A stretch of DNA of 64,000 bases, from NCBI GenBank assembly GCA_963618015.1, contig CAVEQS010000006.1, positions 11,637 to 75,636 on the forward strand. The letters run 5' to 3'. Origin of the DNA: Apopatocola sp963618015. Its GTDB lineage: Bacteria > Bacillota > Clostridia > Oscillospirales > Oscillospiraceae. Below the pieces are notes generated by a model. It worked only from the letters and a program-made list of their open reading frames with translations, searched no databases and was not told the DNA's origin. The number at the start of each line of letters is the position of its first letter. Position 1 is the stretch's first letter. The translations under genes and the position numbers were made by a program. This document shows positions 1 to 7,910 of the stretch, piece after piece.

Positions 1-2
1 TC

Positions 3-395
3 GAGTATGTCGATCTTCTGGATACGCGGCAGCATTACGTGTCCGACGGCGGGGAACTGACGCTGTTCCTGCCCGCCTATGCCGCGCTTCTCCTTTCGCC
101 GGAGACGGCGGGGGAGTATGTTCCCGCGCTGCCGGAAAAGACGAGGATCGTTGTCCATTTCGACGCGGGCTTCGGGAACAGGCTCACCATCCGCGGCGAC
201 ACGGCTCCGCTGCACTGGGACTTCGGCCAGCGCTGCGAAAACAAAAACGCGGACACCTGGGTCTTTGAAACGGAGCGGCCGAAGGACGGAGAGCTCCGGT
301 TCAAGGTCTTGCTGAATGACGCCGTATGGGAGCGGGGCGAGGACCACCGCGCCGCCGTCGGGCGGGAGACGCACATTTTTCCGTCGTTCTGGTAA
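3..395 (+). CDS. C-terminal fragment of a probable alpha-amylase-family enzyme
   Basis: The reading frame is open from the first base, so this is the last 130 residues of a gene that begins outside the window. The first part (ELTLFLPAYAALLLSPE) looks like the closing beta-domain of a GH13 glucanase. The last 75 residues (IRGD...LHWDFGQ...TWVFETE...FKVLLND..WERGEDHR) resemble a starch-binding-type beta-sandwich, with the W-x-x-G and Phe-Lys pattern of CBM20-like modules. Role in starch or glycogen breakdown is inferred from this short stretch only. A strong hairpin follows the stop. Confidence 0.5.
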   Translation, partial: EYVDLLDTRQHYVSDGGELTLFLPAYAALLLSPETAGEYVPALPEKTRIVVHFDAGFGNRLTIRGDTAPLHWDFGQRCENKNADTWVFETERPKDGELRFKVLLNDAVWERGEDHRAAVGRETHIFPSFW

Positions 396-397
396 AA

Positions 398-428
398 AGA
401 GCCGCCGGTCACTTCGACCGGCGGCTCT
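398..428. terminator. Bidirectional terminator between convergent genes
   Basis: A 13-bp perfect stem (AGAGCCGCCGGTC and its complement) with loop ACTTC lies between the convergent partial enzyme gene and aspA. It has no long U-run on the plus side. Confidence 0.7.
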
Positions 429-440
429 GCCGTATGTTGC

Positions 441-1871
441 TTATTTGTGCGCGAGAAGCTCCTTGCCGGGGATGCCCGGCCTGGTGAGATTCATGGGGTC
501 GAGGATCGTGTCGATCTCATCCTCGGTGAGAAGCTTTTCCTGCAATATGAGCGTACGGACGCTCTGCCCGGTGACGATGGCGCGCTTGGCGATGTCCGCG
601 GCGTGCTGGTAGCCGATGTGCGGCGTGAGCGCCGTGATGACGCCGACGCTGCTCTCGACGAGCTCCCGGCAGCGCTCCTCGTTGGCCGTGATGCCGGTGA
701 CACAGTTGTCCACGAATGTGTGGACAGCGTAGGTCAGCGTGCCGATCGACTGGAACAGGCAGTAGAAGATGATCGGCTCAAAGGCGTTGAGCTCGAGTTG
801 TCCGCCCTCGGCGGCCATGGTGACGGTCATGTCGTTGCCGATGATGAGGAACGCCACCTGATTGATGACCTCCGGGATGACGGGGTTCACCTTGCCCGGC
901 ATGATGGACGAACCGTTCTGCCGCGCGGGGAGATTGATCTCGCCGAAGCCGGTGCGCGGCCCGGATGACATGAGCCGAAGGTCGTTCGCGATCTTCGAGA
1001 GCGTCACCGCGCACGTCTTGACGGCGCCCGACACCGCCACGAACGGATCGGGGTTCTGCGTGGAGTCGATGAGATCGCCTGCCTGCGTGAGCTCCATGCC
1101 GGATACCTCGCTCAGCACGGGGACGATGCGCCGGAGATACGTTTCGTCCGCGTTGATGCCGGTGCCGATGGCCGTGCCGCCCATGTTGAGCGAGCGCATC
1201 TCGTCCATGGCCTTGCCCATACGCACGGTGTCGCGCCGCACGGCGTCGGCGTAGGCGTGAAATTCCTGCCCCAGCCGGATGGGCACCGCGTCCTGCATCT
1301 GGGTGCGGCCCATTTTGATCACGTGGTCAAACTCGCGGGACTTGTCCTCAAAGGCGGCGCGCAGCCGGTTGAGCTCGGCCTCCAGCTTTTTCAGAAGGCG
1401 CAGCGTCGTCATCTTCCCGGCGGTGGGGATCACGTCGTTGGTGGACTGGCCGCAGTTGACATGGTCGTTCGGGTTGACGAGTGAATAGTCCCCCTTCACG
1501 CCGCCGAGCAGCTCAATGGCGCGGTTGGCAATGACCTCGTTGGCGTTCATATTGATGGATGTGCCCGCGCCGCCCTGCACGGGGTCGACGATGAACTGCT
1601 CAAAGAGCTTCCCGGCGAGGATCTCGTCGCAGGCGCGCACGATCGCGTCCGCAATAGACTCGTCGAGCAGCCCGGCCTCGCGGTTGGTGAGCGCCGCCGC
1701 CTTTTTGATGTAGGCAAGGCTGCGGATGAGCTCCGGGTGCATCCGCAGCCCCGTAATGGGGAAATTCTCCGCGGCGCGCAGCGACTGCACACCGTAATAT
1801 ACATTCGCCGGCACGTCCTTCGTGCCGATGGAGTCTTTTTCTACGCGGTAATCGGATACGCGGTTTTCCAT
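441..1871 (-). CDS. aspA: Aspartate ammonia-lyase
   Basis: 476 residues, the usual length of the aspartase/fumarase superfamily. It deaminates L-aspartate to fumarate and ammonia in the cytosol. Family signatures are GGAGTSINMNANE (about 100-112), the substrate-binding CGQSTNDVIPT (140-150), KMGRTQMQDAVP (187-197) and the mobile catalytic loop GSSIMPGKVNP (320-330) with its serine. The sequence follows AspA rather than FumC, for example SSGPRTGFGEINLP and ITANEERC. A CAGGAG ribosome site precedes the ATG. It is transcribed away from an adjacent LysR gene, which may regulate it. Likely use: aspartate as nitrogen source or electron acceptor via fumarate. Confidence 0.93.
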   Translation of the reverse strand: MENRVSDYRVEKDSIGTKDVPANVYYGVQSLRAAENFPITGLRMHPELIRSLAYIKKAAALTNREAGLLDESIADAIVRACDEILAGKLFEQFIVDPVQGGAGTSINMNANEVIANRAIELLGGVKGDYSLVNPNDHVNCGQSTNDVIPTAGKMTTLRLLKKLEAELNRLRAAFEDKSREFDHVIKMGRTQMQDAVPIRLGQEFHAYADAVRRDTVRMGKAMDEMRSLNMGGTAIGTGINADETYLRRIVPVLSEVSGMELTQAGDLIDSTQNPDPFVAVSGAVKTCAVTLSKIANDLRLMSSGPRTGFGEINLPARQNGSSIMPGKVNPVIPEVINQVAFLIIGNDMTVTMAAEGGQLELNAFEPIIFYCLFQSIGTLTYAVHTFVDNCVTGITANEERCRELVESSVGVITALTPHIGYQHAADIAKRAIVTGQSVRTLILQEKLLTEDEIDTILDPMNLTRPGIPGKELLAHK

Positions 1872-1906
1872 TTCTCTTTTTCTCCTGTAATGGAATTTTC
1901 AACTTG

Positions 1907-1934
1907 ATTATAGAGCGGGATATAATATAGTCAA
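1907..1934 (-). promoter_or_regulatory. aspA sigma-A-type promoter
   Basis: On the minus strand: TTGACT (1934-1929), a 16-base spacer, TATAAT (1912-1907). This places transcription start about 30 bases ahead of the aspA start codon. Confidence 0.75.
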
Positions 1935-1949
1935 ATATAAAGTCTGTTC

Positions 1950-1978
1950 TTGTATCCATAACTTAAAAGTTATATAAT
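1950..1978 (+). promoter_or_regulatory. Promoter of the LysR gene
   Basis: TTGTAT (1950-1955), 17-base spacer, TATAAT (1973-1978), about 22 bases ahead of the GTG start. The -10 end overlaps a palindrome, which fits autoregulation. Confidence 0.65.
1958..1973. promoter_or_regulatory. Candidate LysR operator palindrome
   Basis: ATAACTT-AA-AAGTTAT is a perfect 7-bp inverted repeat lying between the -35 and -10 of the LysR promoter and upstream of the aspA promoter. Position and symmetry fit a LysR-type binding site; the assignment is inferred. Confidence 0.5.
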
Positions 1979-2000
1979 TGGTGCGAAAGAGGGCGATGGA

Positions 2001-2957
2001 GTGAAGCAGAGAGTGTTTGACGGCATGGAATACGTGTATGCCGTATACCGGGAGGGGAGCTTTCAGAAGGCGGCGGAAAAGCTGTTCGTTTCGCAGCCGT
2101 CGGTGAGCGCGTCGGTGCGCCGCGTGGAGGAGCGTGTCGGGAGCCGGCTGTTCGACCGCAGCCGGAAGCCGCTCGCGCTCACCGAGTGCGGGGAGGCGTA
2201 CATCGCCTGCGCCGAGAAAATCCTTGCCATGGAGCGTGGCTTTACGGAGTATGTGAACGACTGGGAGGGGCTGCGCCGCGGGAAGCTCGTGGTCGGGGGG
2301 AGCAGCCTTTTTTCCTCGCTGCTGCTGCCGCCGATGATGGCGGCCTTCCGGGAAAAATACCCGGGCATCACGCTCACGCTCGCGGAGGAGACGACTGCCC
2401 GCCTCGAGGAGATGCTGCGGCAGGGGACGGTCGATCTCGTGGTGGACTATACGATCCCGAACATGGAGCATTACGACGCCGCGACCATCCGGGAGGACGC
2501 GCTCATTCTCGCCGTGCCGCGCGCCGCGGCGGTCAATGCGCGGCTCGCGCCCTACCGCATCGAGCCGGAGCAGATCGGCGCCGCGGCGCGAAGCGCCGGG
2601 CCGAGTGTCCCGATGGAGCTTCTGCGCGGCGAGCGGTTTGTGCTCTTGAAGCCGGAGAACGACACCCGCGCCCGCGCGGACGCGCTCTGCCGTCTCGGCG
2701 GCTTCGTGCCGGAGGCGGCGATGGAGTTTGACCAGCAGATGACGGCCTATCTCGCCGGGTGCTCCGGCGCGGGGATCACGTTCGTGAGCAGCGTGCTCGT
2801 ATCGCGCCTGTCGCCGAACCCCGGTATCTGCTATTACCGCCTGCCGGAGCCGGAGAGCTGCCGCGATATCCGCCTCTTCTGGAAGCGAGACCGGTACAAG
2901 ACCCGCGCTATGGAGGCGTTTCTCGCCATGCCGCCGGAGACCGGCGGGGAAGGGTGA
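2001..2957 (+). CDS. LysR-family transcriptional regulator
   Basis: 318 residues. The N-terminal winged helix-turn-helix (about 3-62) has the family pattern GSFQKAAEKLFVSQPSVSASVRRVEERVGSRLFDR, followed by a type-2 periplasmic-binding-like effector domain (about 90-300). The start is GTG at 2001: the ATG five bases upstream is in another frame and closes at once. It is divergent from aspA with a palindrome between them, so aspA is the natural candidate target. The effector is unknown. Confidence 0.88.
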   Translation: MKQRVFDGMEYVYAVYREGSFQKAAEKLFVSQPSVSASVRRVEERVGSRLFDRSRKPLALTECGEAYIACAEKILAMERGFTEYVNDWEGLRRGKLVVGGSSLFSSLLLPPMMAAFREKYPGITLTLAEETTARLEEMLRQGTVDLVVDYTIPNMEHYDAATIREDALILAVPRAAAVNARLAPYRIEPEQIGAAARSAGPSVPMELLRGERFVLLKPENDTRARADALCRLGGFVPEAAMEFDQQMTAYLAGCSGAGITFVSSVLVSRLSPNPGICYYRLPEPESCRDIRLFWKRDRYKTRAMEAFLAMPPETGGEG

Positions 2958-2973
2958 GCCATACCATAAAACG

Positions 2974-3017
2974 AGGACGGACATTTCTGACACAAGATCG
3001 TCAGAAATGCCCGTCCT
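2974..3017. terminator. Terminator between LysR and terL
   Basis: Stem AGGACGG/A/CATTTCTGAC with GTCAGAAATG/C/CCGTCCT: 17 pairs and one mismatch, between convergent genes. It also marks the left border of the phage-like island. Confidence 0.75.
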
Positions 3018-3020
3018 GTT

Positions 3021-4658
3021 TCATATCCGCCCGCGGCGGATGCGGCGCTGGCGTTCGCGCCGCTGTGCGGCTTCCTCCCGGCTCTCGCCGGGGGAGGCCG
3101 CGGTCATGCGCTGCTGGTGGCGCGCGGCATAGCAGATCGCCGCGGCCATGACGAGATCGTCGTGCTTTCCGGCGAGCGCCTCGGGGCGGTGATCCTCGTT
3201 ATAGCAGAATGTCAGCATCTCGCCGAGCAGTTCGCGGTCGGAAAACCACTCCGGGTGCGCGGAAAACACCTCCACAAGATTTGCGATCGCGCGCGGGCGC
3301 GTCTGCCGGTCGGTGCGAAAGCCGAAGCTCTCGCGCAGCCGGTGCGTGTACGTATCCTCGCGCTCGCGGCGGTACTGGTTCGGGTAGCCGAGCTCGGCGA
3401 GCTTCATCACGGGATACGTCGAAAAGTTCGTTTCGAGTGCAACGAGCGCGTCGTTATAGTGTTTCCCGAGCGCGTACACCTGCCGGACGTACTCCGGCTC
3501 AGAAAACCGCCGCCGGAGGCACGCGGCCTGCTCGCCGGTGCTGTTGTCGATGACGTGCGCGGTGAACCAGTCCGAGCCCTCGCCCGCAGTGTCGCCGCCG
3601 AGCACGTACGGATGCCCCGGCTCACACTCGCGGTAGATGCAGATCTCGCCCGCGTCGTCGTTCTGCCAGACGCTCTTGCCGTCACCCTCGCCGGGGACGA
3701 ACCGTCCGCGGCGCACGGGAGCGGGCGCTTCCTCGCGGCGGCGGATCACGAGGCCGTTATCGAAAACGCCCGAGCCGCTGTGGAGAAACGCCTCGTCCGG
3801 GTTCGCGGGGTATTCCTGCCGGAACATGTCCCGGCTGCCGCCGCAGTTGTTCGCGATGCACCAGCGCCGCCAGCGCACCTGCTCCCACGAGAGGGAATAC
3901 CGCTCACGCACCTCGCGCTCCTCCGCCGTCCATTCGATGCCCGGCTCAACGCGCATGACGTAGTCCGGGTTTTCAAACCACGCGAAAAACACCGGCTCAA
4001 AATCGTTCTCCCCGGCGACGGCGGCGTCCCAGCGTTCCTTGAAATCCTCGCAGCCGTTGGCGGTGCTCTCGATGATCACCATCGTCCCCGGGGCGGACGG
4101 CACGGCCTGCAAAATACCTGCAAGCGTTGCGGCCTTGCTCTCGCCGCCCTCCGGCCAAAAGGCGTATTCCGAAAGATGCACGCATTGGAGTGTGTCCGAC
4201 CGCCCGATGCCGCGCCCGCCCGCGGTCGCGCAGCGAAAGCGCGACCGAAGCCCCGGCAGAGCGCCGCGCGAGGCGCGCGACGGGTTTTCAAACACCAGCT
4301 CCTGCGCGTTCGAGGTGCGGAGCATCGGCTTGACCGGCGCGGGCAGCTCGTCATAAAAAAGCTTGCTCATGCGGAAAAGATTGGCCGTGGCGTCCTCCCG
4401 GTGCGCCACAACGAGCGCATTTACATTTTCGCGCGTGGCGCAGGCGTGGAAGAGCAGCGCCTCCGTGAGTGTGGAAAAGCCGAGCTGCCGCGCCTTTAAA
4501 ATGATGAGCCGAACGGGCTTGCCCGCGTCCTGCTGACGCTTGGCGACAGCGTAGAGCTTTTGCTGCGCGGCGTTGAGGCGAAACGGCACGACCGCGCCGC
4601 TCTTCGTGCGGATCTTCAGGCACGATTCGATATACTCCTTTGCCACGCACGGATTCAC
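3021..4658 (-). CDS. terL: Phage terminase large subunit
   Basis: 545 residues from a GTG whose GTGA overlaps the TerS stop; an upstream ATG at 4691 would lie ahead of the AGGAGGG ribosome site. TerL is the ATP-driven DNA-packaging motor with a headful nuclease. Visible ATPase parts: Walker-A-like KARQLGFST (55-63), Walker-B-like VHLSEYAFW (160-168, SE being acid plus catalytic Glu), coupling motif IIESTANG (195-202). The C-terminal RNase-H-like nuclease shows GGDTAGEGSD (Asp356), ALETNFS (Glu409) and HDDLVMAAA (Asp500/501). All catalytic acids are present and the frame is intact, although no portal, capsid or tail gene is nearby. Confidence 0.9.
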   Translation of the reverse strand: MNPCVAKEYIESCLKIRTKSGAVVPFRLNAAQQKLYAVAKRQQDAGKPVRLIILKARQLGFSTLTEALLFHACATRENVNALVVAHREDATANLFRMSKLFYDELPAPVKPMLRTSNAQELVFENPSRASRGALPGLRSRFRCATAGGRGIGRSDTLQCVHLSEYAFWPEGGESKAATLAGILQAVPSAPGTMVIIESTANGCEDFKERWDAAVAGENDFEPVFFAWFENPDYVMRVEPGIEWTAEEREVRERYSLSWEQVRWRRWCIANNCGGSRDMFRQEYPANPDEAFLHSGSGVFDNGLVIRRREEAPAPVRRGRFVPGEGDGKSVWQNDDAGEICIYRECEPGHPYVLGGDTAGEGSDWFTAHVIDNSTGEQAACLRRRFSEPEYVRQVYALGKHYNDALVALETNFSTYPVMKLAELGYPNQYRREREDTYTHRLRESFGFRTDRQTRPRAIANLVEVFSAHPEWFSDRELLGEMLTFCYNEDHRPEALAGKHDDLVMAAAICYAARHQQRMTAASPGESREEAAQRRERQRRIRRGRI

Positions 4659-5116
4659 AGCGCGCTCGCCCCCTCCTGCCGCGCGAGCCATTCCTCAAAC
4701 GAGAGCGCGCCGCCCTCCGCGGCCTCCTCCTCGCGGAGAGAGCGGAGATGCTCGTCGAGCTCATGCAGTGCGCGCATCGCGCCCGCGGGATCAAATTCCC
4801 AGGTGCCGTCCGGCTCACGCTGCTTCGTTTCGGGGTTTCGCGTGAGATGCGGCGTGGCCTGCATGCACCGGTCGACGATCTCCACGAGCCGCCGCCCGAT
4901 CCACGCGCTCGAAATGCCCATCGCGTCGAAAAGCCGCTGTTCGGTCTCCCGGCGGTAACGCTGTATGGCCGGATCGCGCAGCAGCTCGCGGGCGCGCTCC
5001 TCCGCCGTGGCAGGGCTGTATCCGGCGGCGATGGCGGCCCCGGCTGCATCGCCGCCGGCGAGATATTCCTCCACAAAGCGCTTCTGCCGCGCCGTGAGCG
5101 CCGTTTTGTCCTTCAT
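4655..5116 (-). CDS. terS: Phage terminase small subunit
   Basis: 153 residues from the ATG at 5116, which has AAGGAGGA five bases ahead; the frame is open to a TTG at 5137. The N-terminus (ALTARQKRFVEEYLAGGDAAGAAIAAGYSPATAEERARELLRDPAI) is the DNA-recognising helix-turn-helix of the Terminase_2 type, which selects viral DNA for packaging. The rest is helical and probably oligomerises. It is translationally coupled to terL by a 4-base overlap. Confidence 0.82.
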   Translation of the reverse strand: MKDKTALTARQKRFVEEYLAGGDAAGAAIAAGYSPATAEERARELLRDPAIQRYRRETEQRLFDAMGISSAWIGRRLVEIVDRCMQATPHLTRNPETKQREPDGTWEFDPAGAMRALHELDEHLRSLREEEAAEGGALSFEEWLARQEGASAL

Positions 5117-5133
5117 TTTTTCCTCCTTCGCGG

Positions 5134-5442
5134 TCAAAGGGGCATGTGAGCAAAAAAATCCCGCCGCAGCCGCCCGAGCCGCCCGAGCGAAATGCCCGTC
5201 GCCTCCGCCGTGGCCGAGAGCGTTTTCTTCTGCACGAGCACGCGGAAAAGCGCCATACCCTCCTCCGGCGTTGCCGCAACGCGCGCGATCATTGCGCGCA
5301 CTGCCTCCTGCCGCTCCGGCGGAAGCTGCGCGAATACATCAAGTGATGCCTGAATGTACCGCAGCTCCGCCGCCGTCCGGCCGCAGGGACCGATCCGATA
5401 GCCCATCGGCCATACCCCCATAGTGTTGATAATACAAGACAC
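5134..5442 (-). CDS. Small helix-turn-helix-like protein ahead of terS
   Basis: Up to 102 residues; the GTG at 5442 and ATGs at 5421 and 5406 are all possible starts and none has a clear ribosome site. The helical core (TAAELRYIQASLDVFAQLPPERQEAVRAMIARV) is followed by a segment with helix-turn-helix spacing (TLSATAEATGISLGRLGRLRRDFF). I do not recognise the family. It is first in the leftward operon, directly before terS, so it may be a regulator or DNA-recognition partner. Operator copy 1 overlaps its 5' end. Confidence 0.55.
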   Translation of the reverse strand: MSCIINTMGVWPMGYRIGPCGRTAAELRYIQASLDVFAQLPPERQEAVRAMIARVAATPEEGMALFRVLVQKKTLSATAEATGISLGRLGRLRRDFFAHMPL

Positions 5443-5589
5443 GAAGCGTGAAATAGATGAGCAAAAAAGAAAGGAAGGATGAAATTGAACTTATGTATTC
5501 CACGCTTCGTGCGATTATGTTATAGCACCAGGAAAACGATTTGTCAACACATTTCGTGGAATTCCTCTTGACATTTTTCACGCCGCGTG
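5440..5589. promoter_or_regulatory. Four CACG-N3-CGTG operator copies in a divergent promoter
   Basis: Eleven-base sites: CACGAAGCGTG (5440-5450), CACGCTTCGTG (5501-5511, exact reverse complement of the first), CACATTTCGTG (5548-5558) and CACGCCGCGTG (5579-5589). One lies just downstream of the leftward start site, one beside the leftward -35 box, one between the -35 and -10 of the rightward promoter, and one at the 5' end of the leftward gene. This is the layout of a phage repressor switch, presumably bound by the adjacent XRE protein. Confidence 0.75.
5519..5547 (-). promoter_or_regulatory. Leftward promoter of the terS-terL operon
   Basis: Minus strand TTGACA (5547-5542), 17-base spacer, TATAAC (5524-5519). 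Start near 5512 leaves a leader of about 70 bases containing operators 1 and 2. Confidence 0.78.
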
Positions 5590-5596
5590 TTAATGT
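5568..5596 (+). promoter_or_regulatory. Rightward promoter of the XRE-ImmA operon
   Basis: TTGACA (5568-5573), 17-base spacer, TAATGT (5591-5596). Operator 4 fills the spacer, so repressor binding should block this promoter, meaning autoregulation. Confidence 0.7.
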
Positions 5597-5614
5597 TACG
5601 GTGAGGTGATAATA

Positions 5615-5980
5615 ATGTCCGCTTTCGGCGAAAGACTGTCGGCGCTGCGCAAGGGCGCGGGGCTGACGCAGGCAGAGCTGGCAAAAAAGCTCGGCATATC
5701 CAAAAGCTCGGTGAGCATGTACGAATGTGGCAACCGCGAGCCGGAATTTGATCTGCTGGAAAAGATGGCGGATTGTTTTCAGGTGGACATGAACGTTCTT
5801 CTCGGCCGCGCGGAGCCGCTGGTGAACAACGACCCGGAGCTCACGGCATATCTGGAGGCGCTGCGCGACCGGCCGGAGATGCGCGCGCTGTTCCGCCTTT
5901 CGAAAAATGCCACGCGCGAGGATGTGGAGACCGCTGTGACGATCCTCGAAGCGCTGCGCAGCAAGCATGAGAGTACCTGA
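5615..5980 (+). CDS. XRE-family phage-type repressor
   Basis: 121 residues from the ATG at 5615, with GGTGAGGTG ahead; the frame is also open from a GTG at 5606. Residues 5-60 form a Cro/CI-type helix-turn-helix (RLSALRKGAGLTQAELAKKL, SKSSVSMYECGNREP). A short helical tail (60-121) would dimerise. It overlaps the ImmA-like gene by 14 bases. By analogy with ICEBs1 ImmR/ImmA, this repressor would hold the divergent switch until the peptidase cleaves it; that is inference from gene order. Confidence 0.85.
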   Translation: MSAFGERLSALRKGAGLTQAELAKKLGISKSSVSMYECGNREPEFDLLEKMADCFQVDMNVLLGRAEPLVNNDPELTAYLEALRDRPEMRALFRLSKNATREDVETAVTILEALRSKHEST

Positions 5981-6335
5981 TTATTATGTCCGGCTCGTGG
6001 AGCTGCCGCCGACGGTGCTCGGCGCGACGCTCCCGAACGACGACGGCACATTTTCCGTATACATCAATGCCCGCCTCGGCGACGCGGCGCGGCGTGAAAC
6101 GCTGCGCCATGAGCTGGAGCACATGGCGCGGGATCATTTTTACCAAAGCGCTCCTATCGCCGCGCAGGAGGCGGAGGCCAGCGGCGCGCCGCAGCCTGCG
6201 CTGCCGGAGAGCACGCCGGCGGCGGAACGGACCGTGCGCCGCTACAGCGACCTCGCGTCGCTCGCGGCCTATCTGCGCCGTATCGGCGCGCTCGGAAACA
6301 GCATAGAATCCCTCGGCGCGCAGCCGATGCAATAA
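5967..6335 (+). CDS. ImmA/IrrE-like metallopeptidase
   Basis: 122 residues with the zinc signature HELEHMARDHF (HExxH at 48-52) preceded by INARLGDAARRETLRH, typical of ImmA/IrrE (peptidase M78) proteins that cleave a partner XRE repressor. The C-terminal 55 residues are Ala/Pro-rich and variable. The gene overlaps the repressor by 14 bases and ends at a strong terminator. The domain is smaller than most ImmA proteins, but the active-site motif is intact. Confidence 0.8.
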   Translation: MRVPDYYVRLVELPPTVLGATLPNDDGTFSVYINARLGDAARRETLRHELEHMARDHFYQSAPIAAQEAEASGAPQPALPESTPAAERTVRRYSDLASLAAYLRRIGALGNSIESLGAQPMQ

Positions 6336-6376
6336 AAAAGCAGGAGCCAACGACATTTGTTGCTGGCTCCTGCTTT
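6335..6376. terminator. Bidirectional terminator after immA
   Basis: AAAAGCAGGAGCCA pairs with TGGCTCCTGCTTTT around a 13-base loop; A-run and T-run flanks serve both convergent genes. Confidence 0.82.
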
Positions 6377-6386
6377 TGTATATTTT

Positions 6387-7754
6387 TTACGCCAGAGGAA
6401 GCACCCGACAGTTGGAGCCGGCGAGCTCCTCCGCTGCGTCCGGGAGGGTGTCCACGTTGATGAGCGGCCGCCCGCCGGAGACGAGAATGTCCACATACTG
6501 CTCCGCAGCGAGCTCACGCACGACGATCTCGCCGTTGGAGCGCCGGTACAGCAGGGCCGGAACACCGCCGTCCGTCGTGAGGATGACGCCGACGTCGTAG
6601 GCGTGTTCGGGGTCGAGCCCGTCCAGCGCCTTGCTGCCGCGCCGTTCCACGCTCTTGATCACCGGCATGTCCGCCTGGCTGACCTCCGGCGCGCCGCTGC
6701 CGCTCGTGAGCAGCACAACGCGCGAATCGGTCACCGTGGCGGAGAGCTCGGAGGCGGCAAAGGGATCGTACGGCTGGTTCGTGGATATGACGTAAAAGCC
6801 GCTCGCTTCTATGCGCAGCGCCCGGCTTTTGTAAAGCTCGCGCACGGAGGTCAGAAGCTTTGCATATTTATCCTCCGCCGAGGCGAGGGATTCTTCAATG
6901 TCCTCACGGATGCGCTCGCTGCGATGGGAGAAGAAGGTGGAGAACATGGCGTCCTCGCCGTTGTCGGTCTGCAATGCGAGCAGCCACGCGAGCAGCTCGG
7001 CGCGGCTCCCGGCGGGCAGCTCGTCCTCCGAGGGAATATCCCCGGCGGCGAGCCGGTCGAGAAGCGCCGCAGCGCTCTCGGTTTTGTCGTCCGCGCCGAA
7101 GAAGCGGATCTCCTCCAAAAGCTGCGTGTCGGGGTGCAGGCTGTCGCTCGCCGGAAGGCGCAGCGGCACGGTCTCCACCACGGCGGCGCTGCCGTCGAGA
7201 TATACGTCTGCGATCTCCTGCGTGCGCCCCGTTCCGGCGAGATCAACGCGGAAATCCTCCCGGACACTGTCCGGCCACAGAGATTCCGGCAGCGCCGTCC
7301 GGCTGCCGAGCAGAACGCTCTCGGCGTGGATCACGACGCCGGTGCCGTCCCACAAAACGGAGGCAACGACCTGCATCGATACCGGCACGAGACCGAGCAC
7401 ACGCTGCGAGATGCACACGCGCATTTTTCCGTCGCTCAGGCGGATACCGAAATCAAGATCGCCGAACCGCTCGCGCATCTGCCGCCGGAGACCGGGGAGA
7501 ACGCCGCTCTCGTCGGCGAGAAGGTAAAGATCGTTTTTATAAAGGCGGACAACGGCGCTGCCGTCGTCGGCAAAGGAGAGCTCGCCGAGTTCCCCGCTAT
7601 GCGGCGCGGCAAGGATCGCGTCCACATCGTCCCGGAAAGCGGAGGTGCCGCCGTTGCCGACAATGAACGCCGCGAGCAGCAGCAAAAGGAGGATCCCCGC
7701 CGGGATCGCGATCGCCCACCACCGGGCGCGCCGCTGCGCCGTATTCTTTTTCAC
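6387..7754 (-). CDS. Membrane-anchored protein of unknown function
   Basis: 455 residues. A basic N-terminus (MKKNTAQRRAR) and one hydrophobic segment (about 13-33) point to a signal anchor with the rest outside the cell. The ectodomain is acidic and soluble-looking, with FRDDVDAILAAPHSGELGELSFADDGSAVVRL near the start and a helical middle. I do not recognise the family and saw no catalytic motif. The antisense frame of similar length is a shadow; this frame has the sensible start and signal anchor. A single-gene unit between terminators. Confidence 0.75.
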   Translation of the reverse strand: MKKNTAQRRARWWAIAIPAGILLLLLLAAFIVGNGGTSAFRDDVDAILAAPHSGELGELSFADDGSAVVRLYKNDLYLLADESGVLPGLRRQMRERFGDLDFGIRLSDGKMRVCISQRVLGLVPVSMQVVASVLWDGTGVVIHAESVLLGSRTALPESLWPDSVREDFRVDLAGTGRTQEIADVYLDGSAAVVETVPLRLPASDSLHPDTQLLEEIRFFGADDKTESAAALLDRLAAGDIPSEDELPAGSRAELLAWLLALQTDNGEDAMFSTFFSHRSERIREDIEESLASAEDKYAKLLTSVRELYKSRALRIEASGFYVISTNQPYDPFAASELSATVTDSRVVLLTSGSGAPEVSQADMPVIKSVERRGSKALDGLDPEHAYDVGVILTTDGGVPALLYRRSNGEIVVRELAAEQYVDILVSGGRPLINVDTLPDAAEELAGSNCRVLPLA

Positions 7755-7910
7755 TGGCCTCCTGCCTCCCTTCCGACGGAAATCGACATGTATTTTTCAT
7801 AATACCGTATCTGCGGGAAAAAAGCAATTGCATCCTGTCGCCGCGGAACATATAATATAGGTTGTTCGATTGCGAATGGTTAATTTTTTGAAAAATCGGA
7901 GGTAACGCTT

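Larger units (their letters stand above)
3021..6335. mobile_element. Compact phage-like island: switch plus terminase only
   Basis: Five intact genes: leftward HTH-like, terS, terL and rightward XRE, immA, framed by terminators at 2974-3017 and 6335-6376. No integrase, portal, capsid, tail, lysis or replication gene lies within it or within several kilobases, and no flanking direct repeat was found. It is either a prophage remnant kept in working order, a satellite that packages with a helper, or a domesticated module. Base composition does not obviously differ from the surroundings. Confidence 0.6.

Noticed and set aside
2958..6386. Integrase and attachment sites for the terminase island
   Set aside because: No recombinase gene, tRNA gene or flanking direct repeat could be found on either side.
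6357..7802. A 481-codon plus-strand frame opposite the membrane-anchored protein
   Set aside because: The minus-strand frame has a proper signal anchor and sensible composition; the plus frame begins in a terminator.
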